Assembly: GCA_017549505.1 (NCBI GenBank) | Contig: JAFYUS010000006.1 | Location: 1-64,000 of the forward strand | Length of the DNA: 64,000 nt | Source: Bacteroidales bacterium | GTDB lineage: Bacteria > Bacteroidota > Bacteroidia > Bacteroidales > UBA932 | Reading direction: 5' to 3' | Shown: positions 1-7,109 of the stretch, one piece after another | Layout of the letters: each line of letters begins with the position of its first letter | How positions within the stretch are numbered: position 1 is the first letter of the stretch | Position numbers and translations under genes: made by a program | Notes under the pieces: model-generated | The model's input: only the letters and a program-made list of their open reading frames with translations | What the model was told of the DNA's origin: nothing | Databases searched by the model: none

Positions 1-1036
1 TATATTCCAGGGCGATATCGGCAGATAAAAGCCCTGCTCTGAAAGAGGACGCCAGAGCTGAGAAAGCTGTAAGACGCGATGCATTGTAATTGGACGACTT
101 CAAGCCATCCCATTGAACATCAGCTGCCAAAGAAAGCTTCCACCAGTTGCGGATCTGGAAATTGTGGGCTGAGTTAAGCTGGATCTCAGTCTGTCCATAT
201 CTGCTGTCTCCGTATGAACTTGAATAGAAGATATCGTCGTAGGATGCCTTGCCGCTTAGATGGAGAGTATAAAGGCTCGAGAAATTCCTGTTCAGGACGC
301 CTTGTACGAATGCATTGCGGTCGGCCTGGCGGTCTTCCGACGGCCAGGCGGTCGAGCCGGGTGTCCCGCGCTCGACTCCGTTGAAATACGCCTTGACATG
401 GAAATCCTTTCCGAAAAGGTCAAGACCGGCGCGTACCTGGCTGACATCATTATTCTCTCTTACAAGGCCATCTCCATATGAAAAGTCACCTTTACTGAAG
501 AGTCCTGCAGTATTTGCTGAAAGCGAAAGATTCTCGGAAAGACGGAAATCGAATCTTGCGTATGGTTGCCATGTACCGAACGAACCGCCTGACAAGCTGA
601 CACGCGTAGCCAATGGTCCGTTTTCGAAAACAGGTCGTGCAGTATTGAAGGAGATGCTGTTCTGGGCATAGTCCACTACCACAGAACCTACGTTCTCGGG
701 GGCAATCATACCCAGATCATTCTGACCTGACTGCACATTACCTACTCGAAGACCATCGACATAGATAGCCGTATGTGCACTGCCGAAACCTCTCAGGCTC
801 ACGGTCTTAAGACCGGCATGGCCGCCATTGTCCCCGACATGGACAGCTGAACTTTTAAGGAGGATTTCTGAAACTGAATGGACATTACCGACATCCAATG
901 TGTCTTTTCTTGATACTGTAAGACCTTTGTCGGCTGTGATTGTGACTGCATGAAGCGAGTCAAGTACCGGTTCTTCAAGACCGGACGGCAGATCTGAAAA
1001 GAGCAGACCTGCAGAAAGAAGGATTGTAGTTAACAT
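1..1036 (-). CDS. btuB: TonB-dependent outer-membrane receptor, BtuB-like (3' end outside window)
   Basis: The first 345 codons of a minus-strand reading frame are visible and the frame runs off the left edge. A hydrophobic N-terminus is followed by a TonB plug domain with the characteristic stretches SVSEILLKSSAVHV, SLRGFGSAHTAIYVDGLRVG and PENVGSVVVDYAQNS, then the start of a beta-barrel rich in aromatic residues. The start is the ATG at 1034-1036, immediately downstream of a cobalamin riboswitch. That control and the receptor family together make uptake of vitamin B12 or another corrinoid across the outer membrane the likely role (inference; TonB receptors are hard to assign by sequence alone). 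There is no long carboxypeptidase-regulatory domain as in SusC, which fits a small-ligand receptor. Confidence 0.85.
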   Translation of the reverse strand, partial: MLTTILLSAGLLFSDLPSGLEEPVLDSLHAVTITADKGLTVSRKDTLDVGNVHSVSEILLKSSAVHVGDNGGHAGLKTVSLRGFGSAHTAIYVDGLRVGNVQSGQNDLGMIAPENVGSVVVDYAQNSISFNTARPVFENGPLATRVSLSGGSFGTWQPYARFDFRLSENLSLSANTAGLFSKGDFSYGDGLVRENNDVSQVRAGLDLFGKDFHVKAYFNGVERGTPGSTAWPSEDRQADRNAFVQGVLNRNFSSLYTLHLSGKASYDDIFYSSSYGDSRYGQTEIQLNSAHNFQIRNWWKLSLAADVQWDGLKSSNYNASRLTAFSALASSFRAGLLSADIALEY

Positions 1037-1042
1037 TATTTG

Positions 1043-1192
1043 ACGCCTTAACGGAAACCTGCCCCCGGGTTTCACCAGTTTGACTTACCATGGCAGGTAT
1101 TCGGACTCGTTTCCGTCTTAAGCGTTGCAGAACTTACCGTTGCGGGCACAGCTCCGGATTCCAACCGGATTTCCCTGTTCCATGATCCCGCT
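1043..1192 (-). promoter_or_regulatory. Cobalamin riboswitch with translation-blocking platform
   Basis: Read on the minus strand, this leader contains the hallmark cobalamin-aptamer blocks: AACAGGGAAATCCGG near 1173, GCCCGCAACGGTAA at 1134-1147 and the B12 box AGTCCGAATACCTGCC at 1092-1107. Between the aptamer and the receptor ATG (1036) lies a segment (about 1043-1063) containing GGCAGGT and GTTTCCGTTAAGGCGT. It is complementary to ACCTGCC of the B12 box and to ACGCTTAAGACGGAAAC at 1109-1125. Pairing of one or the other would give a switch next to the start codon, so control of translation is likely. The aptamer itself is about 1085-1192. Confidence 0.93.
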
Positions 1193-1193
1193 G

Positions 1194-1224
1194 CAAAGAT
1201 AAGTATTAGACACGTTATTTCAAA
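1194..1224 (-). promoter_or_regulatory. Bacteroidota promoter for the riboswitch-receptor transcript
   Basis: On the minus strand TTTG (1221-1224) is separated by exactly 19 bases from TATCTTTG (1194-1201), matching the Bacteroidota primary-sigma consensus TTTG-N19-TAnnTTTG. Initiation a few bases downstream would place the start of the RNA at the 5' edge of the cobalamin aptamer. The -33 element overlaps the last codons of the upstream phosphatase gene. Confidence 0.85.
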
Positions 1225-1694
1225 CTGTCAAGAAGATTAGCGCATGCCTCTTCGAGGAGGTCGAGGACATGGCTGAAGCCTTCCGCTCCCATGTAGTATG
1301 GGTCGGGGATATAGGATATCCTGTGGGTTGTCAGATAGTCGGCCATACGCTTGATCTTGTGCGAGTCTTCCACAGAAGGAGCCAGGTGCATCAGGTCTTC
1401 ATAGTTCTGGTCGTCCATGGCTATGACAAGGTCAAAGTCCAGGAAATCCACCGCCCTTACCCGACGGGCGGTGTGAGTCACGGCGAACCCTCGGTAGAGG
1501 GCCGCCGTGCGCATGCGGCGGTCTGGAAGACTGCCCGCATGACCTCCGTATGTACCGGCAGAATCCGCCTGGATCCTGTCCTGAAGCCCCGCTTCGCGGA
1601 CATAATGTTCAAAAACTGCCTGCGCCGCCGGCGAACGGCAGATATTACCTAAACACACGAACAAAACCTTATACTTTTTCTCTGAACTTTCCAT
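1215..1694 (-). CDS. Low-molecular-weight protein-tyrosine phosphatase
   Basis: A 159-residue cytoplasmic protein of the LMW-PTP family, which hydrolyses phosphotyrosine through a cysteinyl-phosphate intermediate. The P-loop CLGNICRS (CX5R, Cys14 and Arg20) is at the N-terminus and the general-acid loop DPYY near the C-terminus; length is normal for the family. The reading frame could start 23 codons earlier (1763), but the family begins right before the KVLFVCLGNICRS strand, so the ATG at 1692-1694 is preferred. It lies downstream of alr on the same strand with a 124-base gap. In Bacteroidota such enzymes often act on tyrosine kinases of capsule export, but no such partner is in the window, so the substrate is unknown. 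Confidence 0.9.
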   Translation of the reverse strand: MESSEKKYKVLFVCLGNICRSPAAQAVFEHYVREAGLQDRIQADSAGTYGGHAGSLPDRRMRTAALYRGFAVTHTARRVRAVDFLDFDLVIAMDDQNYEDLMHLAPSVEDSHKIKRMADYLTTHRISYIPDPYYMGAEGFSHVLDLLEEACANLLDSLK

Positions 1695-1818
1695 GATTAT
1701 GATTTTTAACGCAGCGCGTAATGTGCTATATTTCAACAACTTATACAATATGCGTGCCGCCAAAGGGGAGCACGCAGTTTGCGTAAAACACTAACGTTCA
1801 ACGGGTTACAAAACAGGG

Positions 1819-2928
1819 TTATTTTACGATTATGCGTTCGATTCGGCGGGGAACTGAGGTGAGGATCTCGTATGGGATCGTACCGAGGACCGTAGCAAGT
1901 TCTGTTATGGTAGGGTCTTCACCGAAGATAGTCACGGTATCGCCTACCTTGACATCGAGGCCGGTTACATCGAGCATGGACATGTCCATGCAGATGTTGC
2001 CGATGGTAGGGACGCGGTGGCCGTTGATGGAGAAGCGTCCTTTGCCGCAGCTGAGGTGTCGGTCGACGCCGTCGGCATAACCAACTGGTATTGTGGCGAT
2101 TGTCGTTCCATCAGGGGCAATCTTGCCATGGCGGCCGTAGCCTATCGTTCCATCACTCGGCGCGAGGGTCTTTACCTGGAGCACCTTGCATTTGAAGGAT
2201 GCGACAGGGGCAAGTTCATTGCCGGGAATCGCGCTGACACCATATATACCGATACCGAGGCGGACCATATCGAACTGATACTGAGGGAATCTCTCTATTC
2301 CGGCAGAGTTGAGTATATGGTACATCGGTCTGTAGCCGATAGCTTCAGAAAGTCTGTCAGCATTATTCTTGAAGAGGGAGACCTGGCTTTCCGTAAAGTC
2401 GTCGCATGAAGGGTCATCTGCCGCAGCAAGATGTGAATATATAGACTTTACCTTCACATATGGACAGTCCTTGAGGAAGTCTTCAAGTTCCTTGAGTTCA
2501 TCGGTCATGAAGCCGAGGCGATGCATTCCCGAATCAAGCTTGACATGTACAGGGAAGCCGTACATTCCCCTCTTTTCCAGAACAGAGCAGAGCTCCTTCA
2601 ACGAGCAGAGGTTCGGGATGCCGGGTTCCAGTCCGTAGTTGACAATCTGTTCGAAAGAGTCCGTTCCGGCAGTCAGCACGATGATAGGAGACTTTATGCC
2701 GGCCTGACGGAGTTCGATACCTTCTACAGGATAGGCAACAGCCAGGTAATCAGCACCGGCGTCCTCCATAAGCGTTGCAAACTCCACGGCACCGTGGCCG
2801 TATGCATTGGCCTTTACGAGAACAAGCAGTTTCGTCTTGTCCTCCAGTCTGGAACGGAAGTATTTATAATTGGCCTGACAACCGTTGAGGTTGATTTCAA
2901 GCCTCGAAAAATCACTGTTGATATACAT
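1819..2928 (-). CDS. alr: Alanine racemase
   Basis: A PLP-dependent enzyme interconverting L- and D-alanine for peptidoglycan. With the start at 2928 it is 369 residues, normal for Alr. The PLP lysine is in VKANAYGHG (Lys39). The C-terminal domain carries the RLGIGIYGV region and the MCMDMSMLDVT-like stretch (ICMDMSMLDV) holding the second active-site face. An upstream in-frame ATG (2991) would add 21 hydrophobic residues, but a promoter -7 box (TATCTTTG, 2967-2974) lies inside that extension, so the shorter start is chosen. This is a free-standing Alr, not the MurF-Alr fusion seen in some Bacteroidota. Confidence 0.95.
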   Translation of the reverse strand: MYINSDFSRLEINLNGCQANYKYFRSRLEDKTKLLVLVKANAYGHGAVEFATLMEDAGADYLAVAYPVEGIELRQAGIKSPIIVLTAGTDSFEQIVNYGLEPGIPNLCSLKELCSVLEKRGMYGFPVHVKLDSGMHRLGFMTDELKELEDFLKDCPYVKVKSIYSHLAAADDPSCDDFTESQVSLFKNNADRLSEAIGYRPMYHILNSAGIERFPQYQFDMVRLGIGIYGVSAIPGNELAPVASFKCKVLQVKTLAPSDGTIGYGRHGKIAPDGTTIATIPVGYADGVDRHLSCGKGRFSINGHRVPTIGNICMDMSMLDVTGLDVKVGDTVTIFGEDPTITELATVLGTIPYEILTSVPRRIERIIVK

Positions 2929-2966
2929 AGTCAAAAAGTTCCTCAGAATGACATTCAGGGAATATG

Positions 2967-2974
2967 CAAAGATA
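2967..2974 (-). promoter_or_regulatory. Promoter -7 element upstream of alr
   Basis: TATCTTTG on the minus strand matches TAnnTTTG and lies about 40 bases before the chosen alr start. No TTTG is found at the ideal 19-21 base distance, so only the -7 element is claimed. Confidence 0.5.
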
Positions 2975-3085
2975 AGGAATAAATTTTGCATATATAAGCG
3001 CCGGCAAAATAAATACCGTTTTCGGACATTTTGTCAGTCTTTAATGCTATATTTACTGATTATTAACAATTAAAACCTTTTTGAC

Positions 3086-3757
3086 ATGAATATCTGGTTT
3101 ATCATGATAGTCATAATGGTTCTCAGCATGCTGGTCCAGTACATGCTCCAGAGCCGTTTCAACAAGTATTCACAGATCGGTCTTCCGACAGGAATGACAG
3201 GAGCAGAAGTCGCACAGAAGATGCTCCATGACCATGGAATATACAACGTGAAGGTAGTCCCTACAAGAGGAATGCTTACCGACCATTTCAATCCGCAGAC
3301 CATGACTGTCGCACTCAGCGAAAGCGTCTATGCGAGCAGAAGCGTGGCCGCGGCAGCGGTTGCCGCACATGAGTGCGGACACGCTGTGCAGCACGCCTTG
3401 GGCTACGCGCCTCTGAGGATGCGCTCCGCCCTGGTCCCTATGGTCAACTTTGCATCTAACATCGTCCAGTGGGTACTGCTTGCAGGTGTGATCTTCATGA
3501 ACGTCTTTCCAGGTCTCCTGTGGATAGGCATCATCCTGTTCGCAACCACTACCCTCTTCAGCTTCGTGACTCTTCCGGTCGAGATCAATGCCAGCAGCAG
3601 AGCCATCACATGGCTCAGCCGTACGGGCATCACAGATGACCGCACGCGTCCGATGGCAATCGACGCGCTCAAATGGGCAGCGTACACATATGTCGTCGCT
3701 GCTCTCGGTTCGCTCGCTACCCTTCTCTACTACATCGGACTCGCACGACGCGACTGA
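3086..3757 (+). CDS. YugP-type membrane zinc metallopeptidase
   Basis: A 223-residue integral membrane protein of the Zn_peptidase_2 (YugP) family. It has an N-terminal membrane helix (residues 2-21), the zinc-binding HECGH motif (His95-Glu96-His99), a conserved region ending in HALGYAPLRMRS, and two or three further membrane helices in the second half. The physiological substrate of this family is not established. It is followed after 23 bases by the M16 peptidase gene, so the two probably share a transcript. Start, length and motifs are all typical. Confidence 0.9.
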   Translation: MNIWFIMIVIMVLSMLVQYMLQSRFNKYSQIGLPTGMTGAEVAQKMLHDHGIYNVKVVPTRGMLTDHFNPQTMTVALSESVYASRSVAAAAVAAHECGHAVQHALGYAPLRMRSALVPMVNFASNIVQWVLLAGVIFMNVFPGLLWIGIILFATTTLFSFVTLPVEINASSRAITWLSRTGITDDRTRPMAIDALKWAAYTYVVAALGSLATLLYYIGLARRD

Positions 3758-3780
3758 CCAAACCATTAACAATTAAACAT

Positions 3781-6678
3781 ATGAAACGAATCTTGCTTTT
3801 AGCAGCAGGGGCGATGATGCTTCTGCTTGCCTCTTGTTCACAGTACAAGTATGAGACTGTGAAAGGCGATCCTCTCGGAACGAAGATCTATACGCTCGAC
3901 AACGGACTTAAGGTCTACATGAGCGTGAACAAGGAGACTCCCCGCATCCAGACCTACATCGCTGTAAAGGTCGGAGGTAAGAATGATCCTTCGGAGACTA
4001 CCGGTCTCGCACACTATTTCGAACACCTCATGTTCAAGGGTTCGCAGAACTTCGGTACGACAGACTATGCTGCCGAGAAGCCTCTCCTCGATGAGATCGA
4101 GGCTCTTTTCGAGGTCTACCGCAACACGACTGACGAGGCGGAGAGAGCTGCTATCTACCAGAAGATCGACTCAATCAGCTATGTAGCTTCGGGCTATGCG
4201 ATTCCTAACGAATATGACAAGCTGATGTCTGTGATCGGTGCGAACGGAACAAACGCCTATACTTCTACTGACATGACCGTATATGTAGAAGATATTCCTT
4301 CAAACCAGATCGAGAACTGGGCCCGCGTGGAGGCTGACAGGTTCATGAACCCTGTCATCCGTGGTTTCCATACTGAGCTTGAGACTGTCTATGAAGAGAA
4401 GAACATGTCCCTCACCAGAGATTTCAGAAAGGCTCTCGAGACTCTCGACGGCATGCTTTTCCCTGACCATCCTTACGGTACACAGACAGTCCTCGGTACT
4501 CAGGAGCACCTGAAGAATCCGTCGATCACCAATATCAAGAACTACCATAAGACATACTATGTTCCTAACAACATGGCGATCTGTCTCAGCGGTGACTTCG
4601 ATCCGGACGAAATGGTAAGCATCATCGAGAAGTATTTCGGCCAGATGGAGCCTAACAAGGAACTCCCTCAGCTGAAGCTTGAGACAAAGTCAGTAATCGA
4701 GACTCCTCAGGAGAAGGATGTATATGGACTTGATGCAGAAACTCTCATGATGGGTTGGAAATACCCTGGAGCAGGTACAGACGAGGCTCTTGTGGCATCT
4801 GTAGTTTCATACATCCTTTACAACGGCTCAGCCGGTCTTATCGACCTCAACATCAACCAGCAGCAGAAGGTACTGGGAGCACAGTCGGAAGCATACACCA
4901 GACCTGACGCAGGCGAGTTCATCATCATGGCAAACCCTAAGCAGGGTCAGACTCTCGAAGAGGTTCGCGACCTGCTTCTGGCAGAAGTCGCGAAGCTCCG
5001 CAGCGGTGACTTCGACGAGGCTGTGATGGAAGGTACCATCAACAACCTCAAGCTTTCGCAGATGTACCAGATGGAGGACAATTCCAACAGGGCCGACATG
5101 TATGTGCAGTCTTTCATCAACGGCACAGAGTGGGCTGACGAGGTGGCATGGATTGACAATCTGAGCAAGGTTACCAAGCAGGATGTGATCGACTGGGCTA
5201 ACAAGTATCTCGGCGAGAACAACTATGCAGTCGTGTACAAGCGCATGGGAGAGGACAAGAACGTTCAGAAGGTTACTGCACCGAAGATCACTCCTATCAA
5301 GGCTAACCGCGACGCCCAGAGCGCATTCCTTGCTGAAATCAAGGCTTCTGCAGTAGAGCCTATCGAGCCTGTATTCGTTGATTTCGAGAAGGACATGAAG
5401 AAGTTTGAGGCAGAAGGACTCGACGTGTTCTATGCCGAGAACAAGATCAATGATATCGCTGACGTGACTTACCGCTTCAACACAGGTACCGAGAAGGATC
5501 CTGCTCTCAATCTTGCTTTCAGCTATCTCAGCTACCTTGGAACATCTTCTATGTCTTCAGAGGAGATCGCTCAGAGGATGTACCAGCTGGCATGTTCATT
5601 CAGCTTCCGTGCAGGAAGTTCAGTGACAAACGTCTCTGTCAGCGGTCTTGAGGAGAACCTTGCGGAGGCGATGAAGATCGTCGAGGACCTTGCCTACAAT
5701 GCTGTCGCTGACGAGAGTATCCTTGCAAACCTCAAGGCTGACATGCTGAAGTCACGTTCTGACGCAAAGCTGAACCAGTCAAGCTGCTTCAGCGCACTTC
5801 AGAGATACGTTTTCTACGGACCTGAGTTCGTTGAAAAGATCACCTTGAGCAATGACGAGATCATGGCACTTACATCTGACGAACTCCTCGGCAAGGTACG
5901 TGAGCTTCTCGGCTGCCAGCATGAAGTGATCTATTATGGTCCTGCAGGTGAGGCAGAAGTGAAGACGCTTCTTGCTGACAATCACAAGGTAGGAGCAGAG
6001 CTCAAGCCACTTGAGACGTCATACCCTGCACTCGTTGCAACGCCTCAGAGCAAGGTTTATATGGTTCAGTACGATGCAAAGCAGATCTATTACATCCAGT
6101 ACTCCAACAGGGGTGAGAAGTTCGATATGGCATCCGATCCGTATGTTTCATTGTATAACGAGTACTTCGGCGGCGGCATGAACGCCATCGTATTCCAGGA
6201 GATGCGTGAGGCACGTGGACTTGCATATTCTTCACAGGCTATCCTTGCAAATCCGTCATATAAGAACGATGCATACATGTTCTTCGCATTCATCGCTACC
6301 CAGAACGACAAGATGAAGACAGCTATCGAGGCTTTCGACGAGATCATCAACGAGATGCCGGAATCACAGGCTGCCTTCGACGTTGCAAAGGAGGCTCTCA
6401 TCGCACGTATGCGTACTGAGCGCACTACAGGTGAGGATGTGATCTACGCATATCTGGGAAACCGCGACATGGGTCTTACAGAATCCCGTGAGAAGAACAT
6501 CTACGAGACAGTCCAGAACCTTACTCTCGAGGATGTCAAGGCAACTCAGCAGAAATGGGTGAAGGACCGCACATACGTCTACGGCATCCTCGGTGACATC
6601 AAGGACCTCGACACCAAGTACCTCAGGACACTCGGTCCTGTCCAGATCCTCTCCCTCGAAGACATCTTTGGATACTAG
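3781..6678 (+). CDS. M16 family metallopeptidase lipoprotein (pitrilysin-like)
   Basis: A 965-residue protein with a lipoprotein signal (LLASC, lipidated Cys19) and an inverted zinc motif HYFEH (His78, Glu81, His82), the HxxEH signature of M16 peptidases. The chain contains the usual active N-terminal half and an inactive C-terminal half, which together enclose a peptide chamber. It is likely anchored in the cell envelope and degrades peptides. The frame is open upstream to 3673, but that part overlaps the previous gene; the ATG at 3781 gives a perfect lipoprotein signal. Two terminator-like hairpins follow the stop codon. Confidence 0.93.
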   Translation: MKRILLLAAGAMMLLLASCSQYKYETVKGDPLGTKIYTLDNGLKVYMSVNKETPRIQTYIAVKVGGKNDPSETTGLAHYFEHLMFKGSQNFGTTDYAAEKPLLDEIEALFEVYRNTTDEAERAAIYQKIDSISYVASGYAIPNEYDKLMSVIGANGTNAYTSTDMTVYVEDIPSNQIENWARVEADRFMNPVIRGFHTELETVYEEKNMSLTRDFRKALETLDGMLFPDHPYGTQTVLGTQEHLKNPSITNIKNYHKTYYVPNNMAICLSGDFDPDEMVSIIEKYFGQMEPNKELPQLKLETKSVIETPQEKDVYGLDAETLMMGWKYPGAGTDEALVASVVSYILYNGSAGLIDLNINQQQKVLGAQSEAYTRPDAGEFIIMANPKQGQTLEEVRDLLLAEVAKLRSGDFDEAVMEGTINNLKLSQMYQMEDNSNRADMYVQSFINGTEWADEVAWIDNLSKVTKQDVIDWANKYLGENNYAVVYKRMGEDKNVQKVTAPKITPIKANRDAQSAFLAEIKASAVEPIEPVFVDFEKDMKKFEAEGLDVFYAENKINDIADVTYRFNTGTEKDPALNLAFSYLSYLGTSSMSSEEIAQRMYQLACSFSFRAGSSVTNVSVSGLEENLAEAMKIVEDLAYNAVADESILANLKADMLKSRSDAKLNQSSCFSALQRYVFYGPEFVEKITLSNDEIMALTSDELLGKVRELLGCQHEVIYYGPAGEAEVKTLLADNHKVGAELKPLETSYPALVATPQSKVYMVQYDAKQIYYIQYSNRGEKFDMASDPYVSLYNEYFGGGMNAIVFQEMREARGLAYSSQAILANPSYKNDAYMFFAFIATQNDKMKTAIEAFDEIINEMPESQAAFDVAKEALIARMRTERTTGEDVIYAYLGNRDMGLTESREKNIYETVQNLTLEDVKATQQKWVKDRTYVYGILGDIKDLDTKYLRTLGPVQILSLEDIFGY

Positions 6679-6701
6679 TATCTGACAGAATCTAATATAT
6701 G

Positions 6702-6733
6702 AATGCCATGCGTATTTGCATACGCATGGCATT
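6702..6733 (+). terminator. Perfect 13-bp hairpin after the M16 gene
   Basis: AATGCCATGCGTA (6702-6714), a six-base loop, and TACGCATGGCATT (6721-6733) form a perfect stem, followed by TATATAT rather than a pure T run. It starts 23 bases after the M16 stop codon and probably ends that transcript. Confidence 0.65.
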
Positions 6734-6764
6734 TATATATCTGACCAGCAACGCATTACAGTCA

Positions 6765-6793
6765 GATGCCTGCTGCATTTTGCAGCAGGCATC
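6765..6793 (+). terminator. Second perfect 13-bp hairpin
   Basis: GATGCCTGCTGCA (6765-6777), loop TTT, and TGCAGCAGGCATC (6781-6793), followed by CTTATTA. It lies 31 bases after the first hairpin, giving a tandem terminator arrangement behind the yugP-M16 pair. Confidence 0.55.
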
Positions 6794-6888
6794 CTTATTA
6801 ACGTTCAGTAAATCAAAACATTAAGCGCCATAACATCTGACAGATACCGCAGGACGATAATCGCATCGTGACACGAAAGACGTATTTC

Positions 6889-6978
6889 ATGTCACGGAGG
6901 TTAGTAAATCAGGCCAATTTGATGATTTTTGGAGACCTCCGTGACATAAAAACAGAGAAACATGTCACGGAGGTTAGT
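6889..6978. repeat. Three-copy element: two direct, one inverted
   Basis: ATGTCACGGAGGTTAGT occurs at 6889-6905 and again at 6962-6978, and the inverse ACCTCCGTGACAT at 6935-6947. The inverted copy can pair over 13 bases with either direct copy (loops of 33 and 14 bases), so two mutually exclusive hairpins are possible. The surrounding 6794-7109 interval has no credible gene; a 90-codon open frame across it has no recognisable features. Confidence 0.7.
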
Positions 6979-6990
6979 TTAAAAAGAAAA

Positions 6991-7068
6991 ACCGGATCCC
7001 GGTTGTGCGCGAGCGAAGCATTTTCCTATGCTTCTGCGGAGCGAGCCACAACCGGGATCCGGTTTTTT
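6991..7068. terminator. Long bidirectional terminator with inner stem
   Basis: ACCGGATCCCGGTTGTG (6991-7007) pairs perfectly with CACAACCGGGATCCGGT (7047-7063). An inner stem GAAGCAT/ATGCTTC (7015-7021 and 7028-7034) sits at the tip. A T tract follows on the plus strand (7062-7068), and a run of A residues precedes the stem, so the minus strand also ends in TTTTTCTTTTT. It lies 42 bases beyond the stop of the minus-strand M28 gene and probably terminates that gene. Confidence 0.8.
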
Positions 7069-7109
7069 ATGAGACAGCCTCAGGTGTTTCTTCCTGAGAC
7101 AGCGTCAGC

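Noticed and set aside
1772..1784. Small hairpin ACGCA-GTT-TGCGT between alr and the phosphatase gene as terminator
   Set aside because: Five base pairs only and no T tract on the minus strand.
3170..3772. A 200-codon open frame on the minus strand opposite the YugP-type gene
   Set aside because: Fully antisense to a conserved gene; cysteine- and histidine-rich low-quality composition typical of a shadow frame.
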